64,000 nt of DNA from Solirubrobacter deserti (GCF_027587175.1 NZ_JAPCID010000005.1:1-64000), one strand, 5' to 3'. Counted from the first letter of the stretch, positions 1 through 9,538 are shown. Notes: a model not told the origin generated them from the letters alone. Made by a program: numbers and translations.

Positions 1-97
1 CTCCCGAGGCCGACCCTCGCCGCCCGCGCCGGACGGCCTCGGTGCGGGGCGGTTGCGGGTGGGCGGGGCGGGACCGTGGCGGTCGGGGGGCGGCGGC

Positions 98-850
98 TCA
101 TGCCGGGGTCCTCCAGGCGAGCACGCGGCGGCGGCGCCGCGTGCGTCCGGTCGCGGGGCGGGGTGGGATGTCCTCGTCGGCGAGGATCGCCGCGGGGACG
201 GAGCGGCCGAGCCACTCGGCGAGCGCCTCGTCGCCGACCGCGGCCAGGCCGCGGGACATGGTCGCGGAGCGGTCCAGCGGGCGGTGGGCGTCGCCGGCGA
301 CGAGGTGGGCGAGGCCCTCCTGCAACAGCACGCGTGCGGTGCGTTGGGCGGTCGCTCCGCGGCGGCCGGTCAGCGAGCCGGCCGTCAGCTGCGCGAGCGC
401 GCCCGCCTCGACGAGCTCGCGCAGGCGGGACGGGTCGGCCTGCACGTCCGGGTTGCGCTCCGGGTGGGCGATGATCGGCACGAAGCCCGCGAGGCGCAGC
501 AGGAACAGGGTCGTGCCGGCGTTCAGCGGCAGACCGGTGTAGGGCGGCTCGACGAGCAGGTAGCGCGAGCCGGCGATCGCGAACGGCGCGAGGTCGTCGG
601 GCGGCAGCGCAGCGGCGACTTCGAGGCTCACCTCGCCGCCCCGGACCACGTCGATCGGCAGCGGCGGCAGCGCGCGCAGCCCGGCGTCCAGCTGCGAAGC
701 CGTCGTCGGGTAGTCCGAGCGCACGTGCGGGGTGGCCGCGAGCACGCGGACGCCGTCGGCGCACGCCGCCCGCGCGATCGCGACGGCCTCCTCCGCGGAC
801 GCGGCGCCGTCGTCGAGCCCCGGCAGCACGTGCGAGTGCAGGTCAAGCAC
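98..850 (-). CDS. CpsB/YwqE-type polymer tyrosine phosphatase
   Basis: A PHP-superfamily phosphatase of 250 aa, the normal length for CpsB/CapC/YwqE proteins. These remove phosphate from the tyrosine kinase that controls capsule or exopolysaccharide export. Metal-ligand clusters are visible: HSH at residues 5-7 of MLDLHSHVLPGLDDG, TPHVR around residue 42, AHPER around 129 and GDAHR around 186-190. The GTG start at 850 overlaps the end of the polymerase gene by 8 nt, so translation is probably coupled. It is the last gene of a leftward methyltransferase-kinase-polymerase-phosphatase operon, which supports the assignment. The C-terminus ends in an arginine-rich tail. The 97 bases to its left, up to the window edge, show no gene I can support. 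Confidence 0.85.
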   Translation of the reverse strand: MLDLHSHVLPGLDDGAASAEEAVAIARAACADGVRVLAATPHVRSDYPTTASQLDAGLRALPPLPIDVVRGGEVSLEVAAALPPDDLAPFAIAGSRYLLVEPPYTGLPLNAGTTLFLLRLAGFVPIIAHPERNPDVQADPSRLRELVEAGALAQLTAGSLTGRRGATAQRTARVLLQEGLAHLVAGDAHRPLDRSATMSRGLAAVGDEALAEWLGRSVPAAILADEDIPPRPATGRTRRRRRVLAWRTPA

Positions 851-2312
851 GGCGCACCAGCCCGCGGTAGGCAGCGAACACGAGCGCGCTGCTCAGCGCC
901 CAATAGGTCACGGAATGGAACGCGTCGCCGCGGATCAGCGTGATCACGTACGGCAGCGTCACGGCCCACCAGAGCACGGGCCAGACGCTCGTCGCCGCCA
1001 CGACGCGGCGGTACACGGCGGCCAGCACGAACCCCAGCGCGAAGCAGGCGGCCACGACGCCGCCGGGCCCGAAGTTCGCGTACGACTCCCCCAGCATCGA
1101 CAGCGACGCCTCCGTTCCTGCACCCGCGGATTGGTAGTAGTACGCCGGATACAGCTCGCGGGTGAACCACGTGTTCCCGCCGCCGACCGGCTTGTCGGCC
1201 CACACGAAGCGCGGCACCGGGAACGTGAAGATCGGCAGGTAGGTGCGCCCGTACTGCCACTCCAGCCCGGTCGAACGCGCGCGCACGACCATCGCCAGCG
1301 CGTCGTAGGGCGTGGCGTCGCGCCCGCCGAGCGTCGTCTCCGGCAGCGTGCGCAGCTGGGCGGTCGTCAGCTCGACCACAGAACCGCCGGCGCCCTCGTA
1401 GGTCGAGTCGCGGGTGGCCACGCGCGCGCCCACGAAGAAGATCAACGCCGCGCCCACCACCCACACGAGCGTCCGCACCCGCAACGGCGCGCGCAGGTAG
1501 TGGAACAGCAGCACCATCGGCAGGAACGTGCCGATCAGCAACGCCGCCCGCCCGCCGGTCAGGAAGTCGCCGAACATCACGAGCACGAACGCGCCGCCGA
1601 GGATCATGCGCCACGCGCCCGCGCGCGGCGGCCGCCGCACCAGGAAGGCCGCCAGCAGGACAAGCGCGACGGCCTTCACCGGCAGCCCGATCTGCGCGAG
1701 ATAGCCGCGGCCGAAGAACACCGACGCGCGCTCGGACAATGACGACACGTACGCGCCGAGCCCGCCCGTCTCGGCGATCAGCGTCCCGTAGCCCCACAGC
1801 TCCAGTGCGGCGCACACGGCCAGCGCGAGCAGCGCCGACCCACCGACCACGACGCGCCGGTCCAACGCGCTGATCCGCGCCGTCGTGGCCCGGAACGCCC
1901 CTCGGCCCACCGGATCGACGAAGTGGTAGGACGCGTGCCCGAGCGCCAGGCACGCGAGCCCCAGCAGCACCAGCCCGCACGCGCCCTGCATCGCCGCGTA
2001 CAGCGGCCCGCTCACGAGCTCGTCGTCGATCCGCCGCGTCGGCCCGATCCGCCCCGAGGCCAGGATGTACGCCGGCCGCAACACGTACAGCACGCACAGG
2101 ATCGCGCTGAGCACCACCAGCGGCGAGAGCGGATCGCGCGTGGTCGCGAACCCGTAGGCCGCGAGCGCCACGCAGGCGCCCGCGGTCGCGACGACGAGGA
2201 ACGCGACGCCCGGATCGGGCACCGCGACCTGCGCCGTCAGCCACCCGGCCGCCACGGCCAGCGCCGCGCACGCGGCCAGGACCAGCGGCGCGCTGCTGAC
2301 GCGGGCGGTCAA
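843..2312 (-). CDS. O-antigen/exopolysaccharide repeat-unit polymerase (Wzy-like)
   Basis: An integral membrane protein of 489 aa with about a dozen hydrophobic helices and few charged residues between them. This is the pattern of Wzy-type polymerases, which join lipid-linked oligosaccharide repeats on the outer face of the membrane. The longest non-membrane stretch, about residues 310-400, is rich in Tyr, Trp and Gly, as in the periplasmic loop of this family. The family is too divergent for catalytic residues to be named with confidence. The start is TTG at 2312, and its TTGA overlaps the stop of the tyrosine kinase by 4 nt. Its place between the kinase and the phosphatase supports the call. 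An O-antigen ligase-like role is the alternative. Confidence 0.7.
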   Translation of the reverse strand: MTARVSSAPLVLAACAALAVAAGWLTAQVAVPDPGVAFLVVATAGACVALAAYGFATTRDPLSPLVVLSAILCVLYVLRPAYILASGRIGPTRRIDDELVSGPLYAAMQGACGLVLLGLACLALGHASYHFVDPVGRGAFRATTARISALDRRVVVGGSALLALAVCAALELWGYGTLIAETGGLGAYVSSLSERASVFFGRGYLAQIGLPVKAVALVLLAAFLVRRPPRAGAWRMILGGAFVLVMFGDFLTGGRAALLIGTFLPMVLLFHYLRAPLRVRTLVWVVGAALIFFVGARVATRDSTYEGAGGSVVELTTAQLRTLPETTLGGRDATPYDALAMVVRARSTGLEWQYGRTYLPIFTFPVPRFVWADKPVGGGNTWFTRELYPAYYYQSAGAGTEASLSMLGESYANFGPGGVVAACFALGFVLAAVYRRVVAATSVWPVLWWAVTLPYVITLIRGDAFHSVTYWALSSALVFAAYRGLVRRA

Positions 2313-3856
2313 CCGCGCAGACCCGCGAGCCGCCGCTCCGGCCGTACCGGCTCGCCGTAGCCGTATCCGTAGCCGTACCCGTCACCCGCGACCGACTCGT
2401 CGCCGGTGAGCACGAACCCGAGCTTGTCGGCCGGCATCGCGTCCGTCAGGCGCGCGAGCTCCTGCATCATCGGCCGCCGGATCAGGTTCATGCGCGCGGC
2501 GACGAGCACCGCGTCGGCCTGCGTGGAGAGCGTCATGCCGTCGCTGACCTTGAGCACCGGCGGCGTGTCCAGCAGCACGAGATCGGCGCGCTCCCGCAGC
2601 TCGCGCAGGATGCTCGCCAGCCGGCGCCCGCCGACGAACTCGCCGACGTCCGGCGGCAGCGCGCCCGCGGTCAGCACGCCCAGCGAGCCGACCGGCTCGT
2701 CCGCGCCGTACTCGACCCCCAGCGGCACCGGGACGATCGCGTCGTCGAGCCCGTGCTCACCCAGCGCGACCTCGGTCACGCCGGGCCGGCCGGCGGCGTC
2801 GAAGAAGCGCGCCAACGTGGAACGGCGGAAGTCGAGGTCCACCAGGACCACGCGCTTTCCCGACCGCGCCAACGCCACCGCCAGGTTCGCGATGATCGTC
2901 GACTTGCCCTCGCCCTGGACGGCGGACGTGACCATGATGGTCCGCGCGCCGCGGTCCAGGTTGAGGAACTCGACGTTGGACCGCAGCAACCGCAGCGGCT
3001 CGGCGGCGGCGCCGTTCGGGTACTCCATCATCACGAGCTTGTGCGACTCGCGCAGCCGCCGCGGGGGTTCGGGCAGGCGCGCCACCAACGGCAGCCCGAG
3101 GACCTCCGTGAGCTCCTCGGCCGAGCGCACGCGCGTGTCCAGCGCCTCGCGCAGGAACGCAAAGGCAAGCCCGAGCGCGAGGCCCAGCGCGATCCCGAGC
3201 GGCAGGTTGCGCAGCGGCCGCGGCGCGACCAGCGCCGCCTCGTCCGCCCGGCGCGCGACGCTCACGTTGGAGCCCTGCAGCGCCTGGATCGTCGACAGCT
3301 GCTCGTCCTTGGCCACGAGCTCGTCGTACAGCTCGCCGCGCGGCTCGTCGAGCTGCTCCACCCGCCCGCGGATGCCGCGCCGGGCGATCTCGAGCGCGCC
3401 GTTGTCGAGCGTCCGCCGGTAGGCGACGAACGACTCGGCCCACGCGGTCGCGAGCGCGACCGTCGCCGGCTCGTCGACGTCGGTCACGCGGAACTCGAGC
3501 AGGTCGGCGTTCGGCAGCACCGTGATCTGCGTGCGGTCCAGCAGCTCGCGCGGGGTCATCCCGGTCTCGCGGGACCGCTGCAGCACCAGCGCGGCGACCT
3601 CGGGCGAGCGCGCGAGCTCGGCCTGCGTCTGCGCGATCCGCTGGAAGTCGTTGCCGATCTGCTGATCGCCCAGGCCGGACAGCAGGTTGGCCAGGTTCTG
3701 GCGGCCGAGCAGCACCTGCGACGCCGCCTGGTAGGTCTTCTCCTGCAGCAGCGAGTAGCCGAGCGCGGCGGCCGTGACGAGCACCACGGTCGCCACGATC
3801 ACCCACTTGCGGCGGACCACGACGTGCAGGTAGTCCCGAAGGCTCTTGTGGTCCAT
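2309..3856 (-). CDS. Wzz-domain tyrosine autokinase for polysaccharide export
   Basis: A 515-aa fusion of a Wzz chain-length domain and a bacterial tyrosine kinase. The N-terminal cytoplasmic segment is followed by a membrane helix (about 18-37), a coiled extracellular part and a second membrane helix (about 220-235, PLGIALGLALGLAFAF). The kinase domain has a Walker A motif QGEGKST with Lys318, a Walker A' motif VVLVDLDF (about 338-345) and a Walker B LVLLDTPP (about 446). The C-terminus carries an alternating Gly-Tyr cluster (Tyr494, 496, 498, 500), the usual place for autophosphorylated tyrosines. A clear GGAGGT ribosome site lies 6 nt before the ATG at 3856, inside the end of the methyltransferase gene. 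CpsB, two genes downstream, is the expected partner phosphatase. Confidence 0.88.
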   Translation of the reverse strand: MDHKSLRDYLHVVVRRKWVIVATVVLVTAAALGYSLLQEKTYQAASQVLLGRQNLANLLSGLGDQQIGNDFQRIAQTQAELARSPEVAALVLQRSRETGMTPRELLDRTQITVLPNADLLEFRVTDVDEPATVALATAWAESFVAYRRTLDNGALEIARRGIRGRVEQLDEPRGELYDELVAKDEQLSTIQALQGSNVSVARRADEAALVAPRPLRNLPLGIALGLALGLAFAFLREALDTRVRSAEELTEVLGLPLVARLPEPPRRLRESHKLVMMEYPNGAAAEPLRLLRSNVEFLNLDRGARTIMVTSAVQGEGKSTIIANLAVALARSGKRVVLVDLDFRRSTLARFFDAAGRPGVTEVALGEHGLDDAIVPVPLGVEYGADEPVGSLGVLTAGALPPDVGEFVGGRRLASILRELRERADLVLLDTPPVLKVSDGMTLSTQADAVLVAARMNLIRRPMMQELARLTDAMPADKLGFVLTGDESVAGDGYGYGYGYGEPVRPERRLAGLRG

Positions 3857-3859
3857 CGG

Positions 3860-4594
3860 TTACCTCCGAGCGACGACGAAGTAGTGCGTGGCCAGGTTGT
3901 CGAGGCCGCGGTCGGCCGCGAAGCTCTCGTAGGCGAGGTACGCCCGCTGCACCAGCGCCGAGAAGTGGAAGTAGACGGCGCCGCGGTAGTGCGGCTCGAT
4001 CGACACCTCGCTCCAGCCCGCGAACAGCGGCCGCAGCGCACTCGCGTGGCAGCGGTCGTAGTAGGCGGGGAAGACGGGATGCAGGCCGTCGGACGGGCGC
4101 CGCATGACCTTGGAGACCACCGCGTGGCCGACCCGGTCCGGCAGCACCCGGTTGACGATGCCGAACGCCGAGTAGCCGCCGCTGAAGAGCGCGAGGAACT
4201 CGCCGCCGGGCTTCAGGTAGGAGTAGACGTTGTCGAGCGCGCGGCCGAGCGGTTTGACGTGCTCGAGCACCTGCCAGGAGACGGCCAGGTCGACCGTTCC
4301 GGCCAGCGACGGCACGCGCCGGCTGAGGTCCGCGACGACGTGCTCCTGGTAGGCGCCGTCCGGGGCGCGGAGCAGCTCGTCCTCGGAGATGTCGAGCCCC
4401 ACCCAGCGCGTGTCGGCGCGCTCGCCGGCCGGGAGGCTGGGGTGGCGGCCGGCGCCGATGTCGAGCACGGTCGCGCCGGGGCGCAGCCGCTCGCGGATCG
4501 CGTCCTGGAACATGGGTCGCCAGGCGGTGGCGTAGCGGGGCGGGAGCGGGACGCGGGCCTCGCGCTCGCTGACGGGCAGCACAGTGGAGCTCAC
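3860..4594 (-). CDS. class I SAM-dependent methyltransferase
   Basis: A 244-aa Rossmann-fold methyltransferase. The SAM-binding motif I is [13 protein letters not shown] near residue 45, followed by the acidic motif II in [10 protein letters not shown] and the [12 protein letters not shown] segment around 106. The latter resembles the methyltransferase_11/23 type that acts on sugars or lipids. I chose the GTG at 4594, giving a protein that begins SSTVLPVSE; a TTG 18 nt upstream is also open. It is the first gene of the leftward exopolysaccharide operon, so modification of the polysaccharide or its lipid carrier is the likely role, though the substrate cannot be read from sequence. No strong ribosome site is seen ahead of either start. 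Confidence 0.75.
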   Translation of the reverse strand: MSSTVLPVSEREARVPLPPRYATAWRPMFQDAIRERLRPGATVLDIGAGRHPSLPAGERADTRWVGLDISEDELLRAPDGAYQEHVVADLSRRVPSLAGTVDLAVSWQVLEHVKPLGRALDNVYSYLKPGGEFLALFSGGYSAFGIVNRVLPDRVGHAVVSKVMRRPSDGLHPVFPAYYDRCHASALRPLFAGWSEVSIEPHYRGAVYFHFSALVQRAYLAYESFAADRGLDNLATHYFVVARR

Positions 4595-4606
4595 GGGGGC
4601 ACGGTT

Positions 4607-4629
4607 GCCCAAACCCGGCCCGGGTGGGC
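4607..4629. other. GC-rich imperfect inverted repeat in divergent promoter region
   Basis: GCCC-AA-ACCCGG-C-CCGGGT-GGGC forms two stacked perfect stems (4 and 6 bp) interrupted by a two-base bulge. It lies just upstream of the methyltransferase start, inside the 119-bp gap between divergent genes. It may be an operator or simply a GC-rich palindrome. No T-tract follows. Confidence 0.3.
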
Positions 4630-4713
4630 GCGTTGATCCCTGATCGGCACGGTCGCTGGCGGAACGGGGATGGCGGGCGCGGACCCGGCGGAGCGCGGGC
4701 AGGGTGGGGCGCC

Positions 4714-5781
4714 ATGGGGACAGTGATCGTGACCGGGTCGGGCGGGCTGATCGGCTCCGAGGCCGTACGCCACTTCATCGAGACGGGCTTCGACGTGATC
4801 GGGCTCGAGAACGACATGCGCGCGCAGTTCTTCGGGGACGAGGCGTCGACGTCGAGCACCACGCAGCGCCTCGTCGACCGCTACGACGAGTTCCGCCACG
4901 TCGCGCTGGACATCCGCGACCGTGACGGCATCGACCGCGTCGTGCGCGAGGCGCCGGATCTGGCCGCGATCGTCCACACCGCGGCGCAGCCCTCACACGA
5001 CTGGGCGGCGAGCGACCCGCACACCGACTTCGGCGTCAACGCGCTCGGCACGCTGAACCTGCTGCAGGCCGCGCGCGACCACGCGCCCGACACGCCGTTC
5101 ATCTTCATGTCGACGAACAAGGTCTACGGCGACCGCCCGAACTTCCTGCCGCTGATCGAGACCGACACGCGGCTCGAGCTGCCGGAGGATCACGAGTGGC
5201 ACCGTGGCATCGACACGACGATGTCGATCGACACGTGCCTGCACTCGCTGTTCGGTGTGAGCAAGGCCGCGGCGGACCTGATGGTGCAGGAGTACGGGCG
5301 CTACTTCGGCATGCCGACCGTGTGCTTCCGCGGCGGCTGCCTGACCGGCCCGTCGCACCGCGGCGCACGCCTGCACGGCTTCCTGTCCTACCTGATGCGC
5401 TGCACGATGACCGGCGAGCCGTACACGGTCTACGGCTACGGCGGCAAGCAGGTGCGCGACAACCTGCACTCGCGTGACGTGGTCGCGGCGTTCGAGCGCT
5501 TCCGTGCGGCGCCGCGCTCGGCCGCCGTCTACAACCTCGGCGGCGGGCGGGCCTCGAACGTCTCCATGCTCGAAGCGATCGCGCTGTGCGAACAGATCGC
5601 GGGGCGCCCGCTCAACTACGCGCTCTCCGACGACGCCCGTGCCGGCGACCACCGCTGGTGGATCAGCGACGTCAGCGCGTTCGAGCGCGACTACCCCGGC
5701 TGGAAGGTCACGGTCGGCGTGCGCGACATCCTCGAGGAGATCCACGCGGTCAACGCCGCCGAGTGGGCGGTGCCCGCCTAG
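4714..5781 (+). CDS. NAD-dependent sugar epimerase/dehydratase (CDP-tyvelose-epimerase-like)
   Basis: An extended SDR sugar-nucleotide epimerase of 355 aa. The NAD-binding motif is [12 protein letters not shown] (residues 6-17). The segments [23 protein letters not shown] and [11 protein letters not shown] match the CDP-tyvelose/paratose epimerase-like subgroup. In the position of the catalytic YxxxK the protein reads F180-GVS-K184, so the tyrosine is phenylalanine. I recall relatives with the same LFGxSK motif, so this seems to be a subgroup trait rather than a lesion. ATG at 4714 is chosen because the Rossmann strand starts directly after it. The gene is divergent from the exopolysaccharide operon and could supply a modified sugar to it. 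The exact substrate is not known. Confidence 0.8.
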   Translation: MGTVIVTGSGGLIGSEAVRHFIETGFDVIGLENDMRAQFFGDEASTSSTTQRLVDRYDEFRHVALDIRDRDGIDRVVREAPDLAAIVHTAAQPSHDWAASDPHTDFGVNALGTLNLLQAARDHAPDTPFIFMSTNKVYGDRPNFLPLIETDTRLELPEDHEWHRGIDTTMSIDTCLHSLFGVSKAAADLMVQEYGRYFGMPTVCFRGGCLTGPSHRGARLHGFLSYLMRCTMTGEPYTVYGYGGKQVRDNLHSRDVVAAFERFRAAPRSAAVYNLGGGRASNVSMLEAIALCEQIAGRPLNYALSDDARAGDHRWWISDVSAFERDYPGWKVTVGVRDILEEIHAVNAAEWAVPA

Positions 5782-7409
5782 CGGCGCGGGCGGGCGGTGT
5801 ACGTTCGTCCGGCGCGCACGATCACGTTGCGGCCGCGGACCTTGTCGCGCACGAGCACGCTGCCCTGCGTCACGCGCGTGAGCGTCCCGCGGCAGGAGTC
5901 CTGGACGAGCCAGCGGGTGCCGCGGACGGTCGCCGCGCTGTACTTGCCGCTGGTGCGGAACGCGCCCTTGCCGTCGCCCCACAGCTTGCGTGACTTGGCC
6001 TTCTTCTGCGCGGCGCTGCCGCGCCGCCCGCAGGAAGCGAGCGGCTCGTTGAGCGTGAAGTTCACGACGTTGCCGCTCTGGCTGATGCGGAACATCCCGT
6101 CGAAGAGGCGGACGGTCTCCACCGGGCCGCCCCGGCGGGGGACGGCGCGCAGGACCACGGAGCCGCGCCTGGCGTCGATGGTCGCGCCGAACGGGACGTC
6201 GTCGAGTGCCGTGAGGGCGACGAAGCGCGAGCTGCCGGGCAACCGGACCCGCACCGTGCCGGTCGGGCTGACGACCACGCTGCGGTTGAACTGCGGCTGC
6301 GGATCGGGCGGCGGCTGGGTGGGTGGCGGCGGCAGTGGGGGCGGCGGCGGCGCTTGAGCGACCGGGATGGCCGAGACGTGGATCTGGGGGCCGTTCTCCC
6401 ACACGGCGACCCCGACATGATCCGCGGCGGCGGCCACGCGCATGCTGCCCGGCTGCACGCTGAAGCCCGTGTCCGCGAGGACGGTCGCCGCGCCGGGCAC
6501 GCCGTTGTCGGACACGACGTGGACGGCGTGATAGCCCGCGGCGTCCAGCGTCGGGTAGACGGCGTGCAGGCGGCCGGCGGGGTCGCCGGCCAGGTGGGAC
6601 TCGCTCGAGTCGCCCGGCCCGAGGTTGACCGGCGCGCCGAACCCGGCGCCGGTGAAGCGCCGGAGGACCATGGTGCCGGCCGCGTCGCCGGCCAGCATGG
6701 TCAGCCCGAACGGGCCGCCCGCGAGCCGGGGGTAGGTGGCGTAGCCGATCTCCACGGGCTCGGACCAGTTGGCGGCCACGTTGATGTCGCCCGTGCCGAG
6801 GTAGCGGCGGAAGCGGACCTGGTCGCCGAGCGCGGTGCCGAACACCGTCACCGGGTTGGCGCCGTCCAGCCCGACCGCGCCGTAGTAGGGCCGCTCGGCG
6901 TCGAGCGTCGCGATCGGCGTTGCGCTGCCGCCGCTCAGCGGCACGTTCTGGAACAGCCCGCCGCGGCCGTCCGCGTCAGTCACGACCGACACCGTGTCGC
7001 CCGGCCCGTCGGCGGACTCGTGGATCGGGACGTTGCCGCCGACGACGCGCGCGGTGAAGCTCGCGCCGCCGTCCGTGGACACGTACTGCGTGATGCCGAC
7101 CGCCTGGCCGGTCCGCCACACCAGGACCGACACGCGCCCGCCGAGCAGCGACACGTGCGGGCGGCTGGTGGAGATCGTCCCCGGCGTGATCGGGAGCGTC
7201 AGCGCGACGTCGCAGGCGGTCGCCCCGCGCGGCAGCCGGCAGAACTGCGGCGTGTCCTGCGCGTCCGCGCCGTTCCAGGCGATGTACGCGGTGCCGGCGC
7301 TGTCCACGGCGACGGCGGGCGTGTCTCCGGTGCCGACCGCGAACGGCGCGGCGCTCGCGCCGCCCGCCAGCGCGAAGAAGGCGAGGACGGCGACGACGGC
7401 GATGCGCAC
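5778..7409 (-). CDS. secreted beta-propeller-like protein with FecR-like C-terminal domain
   Basis: A 543-aa exported protein. The GTG at 7409 has a GAGGG site 7 nt upstream and gives a clean signal peptide ([20 protein letters not shown]). Residues about 25-365 are made of short beta repeats with [14 protein letters not shown]- and DADGRGG-like motifs, as in BNR/sialidase-type propellers. A proline-rich linker follows (about 365-380). The last 165 residues form a FecR-like region: [14 protein letters not shown], a [18 protein letters not shown] stretch with two cysteines, and a basic end. This tail is, to my knowledge, common in Solirubrobacterales secreted proteins. The function is unknown. 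The stop overlaps the epimerase stop by 4 nt on the other strand. Confidence 0.75.
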   Translation of the reverse strand: MRIAVVAVLAFFALAGGASAAPFAVGTGDTPAVAVDSAGTAYIAWNGADAQDTPQFCRLPRGATACDVALTLPITPGTISTSRPHVSLLGGRVSVLVWRTGQAVGITQYVSTDGGASFTARVVGGNVPIHESADGPGDTVSVVTDADGRGGLFQNVPLSGGSATPIATLDAERPYYGAVGLDGANPVTVFGTALGDQVRFRRYLGTGDINVAANWSEPVEIGYATYPRLAGGPFGLTMLAGDAAGTMVLRRFTGAGFGAPVNLGPGDSSESHLAGDPAGRLHAVYPTLDAAGYHAVHVVSDNGVPGAATVLADTGFSVQPGSMRVAAAADHVGVAVWENGPQIHVSAIPVAQAPPPPPLPPPPTQPPPDPQPQFNRSVVVSPTGTVRVRLPGSSRFVALTALDDVPFGATIDARRGSVVLRAVPRRGGPVETVRLFDGMFRISQSGNVVNFTLNEPLASCGRRGSAAQKKAKSRKLWGDGKGAFRTSGKYSAATVRGTRWLVQDSCRGTLTRVTQGSVLVRDKVRGRNVIVRAGRTYTARPRR

Positions 7410-7451
7410 AGGGCGACCCTCGCAGACGAGGGCCGCCCGGTGCAACCCCTC

Positions 7452-9047
7452 CTACCCCAGGACGTGGCTCAGCTCGCCCGAACGGATCAGCTCCACCACG
7501 GCCGCGATGTCGCGGTCCATGCGGCGGTCCCGGTCCAGCGGGGCGACCCGCGCGCGGATCAGCGCGTGCGCCTCGCGGACCTTCGGGCTGGCCTGCTCGA
7601 TCCCGCGCAGGTCCAGGGCCTGCGCGAGCGCGATCAAGTGGATCGCTGCGATGTGCTGGGCGATCTCCACGATCGAGCGCGCGTCACGCGCGCTGATCGT
7701 CCCCATGGAGACCTTGTCCTGGTTGTGGGCCTCGGTCGAGCGGCTGTGGATGCTCGCCGGGTTGCACAGCTTCATCGCCTCGGCGGTCAGCGCCGAGCAC
7801 GAGAGCTGCATGCCTTTGAAGCCGTGATGGAGCCCGGCCTCGAAGTCGTCGGGGGCGAAGTAGGGGATCAGGTTCGGCGTCAGGCCGGCGTTGAACTTCT
7901 CGTCCACCACCAACTCGAGCTGGCGGTCCATCAGGTCGCACAGGTTGGCCAGCGCGATCTTGAGCGCGTCCATGCCCTGGGCCATGTGGCTGCCGTAGAA
8001 GTTGCCGCCGCTCTGGACGCGGCCGGCGCCGACGTCGAACAGCGGGTTGTCGTCGGACGAGTTGATCTCGATCTCGATCCAGCGGTCCACCCACTCGAGC
8101 GTGTCGCGCAGCGCGCCCGTGATGTGCGGCGCGCAGCGGATCGAGTACTTGTCCTGGACGGAACGTGTGAGCTCGCGGAAGCCGGCGCCGTCGAGCGGGA
8201 CGATCTCCTCGGCGTCGTGCGTGAGCTCGGAACCGCCGAGCAGGGAGCGGATGTTCGTCGCGCTCTCGATGATCCCGGGGTGCGGCTTGGCCTCGAACAG
8301 GAAGGCGTTGAAGTGGCCGTGGTTGCCCAGCAGCGCCTGGCTGGCCATCGCCGTGCACAGGTCCACCGTGAAGGCGAGCTCGCGCGCGTCGGCGGCGGCC
8401 AGCACAGCGAAGCCGGACATGAACGACGTGCCGTTGGTGAGCGCGAGCCCTTCCTTGGCTTCGAGCTCGAGCGGCTCGAGGCCGAGCTCGGCGAGCACGT
8501 CGGACGCCTCGCGGGTGGCGCCCTCGTACGCCACCTCGGTCTCGCCCACGAGCGCGCGGCCGACATAGGACAGCGGCACGAGGTCACCGGACGCGCCGCA
8601 CGACCCCCGCTCGGGGATCAGCGGCAGGATGTCGTGGTTGAGCAGCGTCAGCAGCTGCTCGATCAGCTCGCGGCGGACGCCCGAGTTGCCCTTGGCCAGG
8701 CAGTTGGCGCGGAACAGCATCGTGAGCCGCGTCACTTCGGGCGAGGCGACCGGCCCCGTCCCGGCGCCGAGGAAGCGCAGCATGTTCTGCTGCAGCTGGG
8801 CGGCCTTCTCCGGCGCGATCTGACGATGCGCGCTGTCGCCGAACCCCGTGGTCACGCCGTAGATCGGGATCTCGCGGGCGATCAGGTCCCCTTTGAGCGC
8901 GCGCGCTGCTTCGACGCGGCGCGTGGCCGCGGTCGACAGCGTCGCGCGGCCGCCATGACGGGCGAACCGCACGGCGTCGGCGATCGTGAGCGAGCCGCCA
9001 TCGAGGTCGATGTGCACGCCCGTGTCCTGATGCAGCAGGTCCGTCAT
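7452..9047 (-). CDS. aromatic amino acid ammonia-lyase, probably phenylalanine-type
   Basis: A 531-aa member of the MIO-cofactor lyase family, which removes ammonia from His, Phe or Tyr to give the acrylate. The Ala152-Ser153-Gly154 triad of GSCGASGDLVPLSY makes the MIO group, and the catalytic Tyr63 is in IYGVTTGFG. The selectivity pair is Phe92-Leu93 (LRFLGAG), as in phenylalanine ammonia-lyases, where histidine lyases have Ser-His. The C-terminal EAHNQDKVSMG also resembles the HNQD of phenylalanine lyases. No other hut gene is nearby. ATG at 9047 is chosen because homology starts soon after; an upstream in-frame start exists at 9086. Cinnamate would feed aryl-CoA genes such as those at 14-20 kb. 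Tyrosine lyase or aminomutase activity cannot be excluded. Confidence 0.85.
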   Translation of the reverse strand: MTDLLHQDTGVHIDLDGGSLTIADAVRFARHGGRATLSTAATRRVEAARALKGDLIAREIPIYGVTTGFGDSAHRQIAPEKAAQLQQNMLRFLGAGTGPVASPEVTRLTMLFRANCLAKGNSGVRRELIEQLLTLLNHDILPLIPERGSCGASGDLVPLSYVGRALVGETEVAYEGATREASDVLAELGLEPLELEAKEGLALTNGTSFMSGFAVLAAADARELAFTVDLCTAMASQALLGNHGHFNAFLFEAKPHPGIIESATNIRSLLGGSELTHDAEEIVPLDGAGFRELTRSVQDKYSIRCAPHITGALRDTLEWVDRWIEIEINSSDDNPLFDVGAGRVQSGGNFYGSHMAQGMDALKIALANLCDLMDRQLELVVDEKFNAGLTPNLIPYFAPDDFEAGLHHGFKGMQLSCSALTAEAMKLCNPASIHSRSTEAHNQDKVSMGTISARDARSIVEIAQHIAAIHLIALAQALDLRGIEQASPKVREAHALIRARVAPLDRDRRMDRDIAAVVELIRSGELSHVLG

Positions 9048-9224
9048 TTGTGGCAACGGTAACGCGCTGTGCGGACCTTGCAACAAAGTTGGGCGTTCTG
9101 CCTGAAACTGCGCAGACGCAACCGTTTGGCACTACGCAACATGACCAGATCTGCGGCTCGACCCCGGGCGTGTGTGGCGGTCGAACCTCGGTGAACCGGG
9201 TCCGGCGCGGGTAGCCTCGATCTC

Positions 9225-9497
9225 ATGTTCGTTGGTCTGGTCAAAGATCCCGGTGCAGGGTGGGGGCTGCCCGACGAACCCGCTGAAGAGCCGCGTCGGC
9301 GCAAGCCGGCGCTGTCGCTCATCCCGTGGCGTCCGCTGGTCTGGATCGCCGCGTTCGTGTTGGCCTTCGCTGTCAGCCGCACGGTCGGCGGCCCGGCGGG
9401 ATACGCGTTGATGCTGGTCGCGCTCGCGGCCGGCAGCCTGCTGCTCGACCGTCAGCTGGGCCCGGTGCCGCGCGGACTGCGCGAATACCAGTCCTGA
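9225..9497 (+). CDS. small membrane protein of unknown function
   Basis: A 90-aa protein that I do not recognise. A 30-residue proline/arginine-rich N-terminal part is followed by a helix at about 36-53 (WIAAFVLAFAVSRTV) and a second at about 57-73 (GYALMLVALAAGSLLL), with a short polar tail. Two membrane passes are likely, with both ends inside. It starts with ATG at 9225, has actinobacterial codon use, and is divergent from the ammonia-lyase across a 177-bp gap in which I see no other gene. A bipartite hairpin follows its stop codon. Confidence 0.55.
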   Translation: MFVGLVKDPGAGWGLPDEPAEEPRRRKPALSLIPWRPLVWIAAFVLAFAVSRTVGGPAGYALMLVALAAGSLLLDRQLGPVPRGLREYQS

Positions 9498-9500
9498 TCC

Positions 9501-9538
9501 GGTGTAGGCGCTCCGATCAGGAGGAGCGGCACTACACC
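9501..9538 (+). terminator. bipartite hairpin after the small membrane gene
   Basis: GGTGTAG at 9501-9507 pairs with CTACACC at 9532-9538, and GCTCC at 9510-9514 pairs with GGAGC at 9523-9527, around an 8-base loop. It begins 3 bases after the stop codon of the upstream gene and ends 62 bases before the response regulator. There is no T-tract, which is common in high-GC actinobacteria, so either a terminator or a structured leader is possible. Confidence 0.45.

Noticed and set aside
1-97. A gene left of the CpsB-type phosphatase
   Set aside because: The 97 bases give only Arg/Gly-rich frames without start context. Nothing can be supported.
7452-9047. Annotation as histidine ammonia-lyase (hutH)
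   Set aside because: Selectivity residues are Phe-Leu rather than Ser-His, the C-terminal motif is of the phenylalanine type, and there are no hut neighbours. The broader family call is kept.
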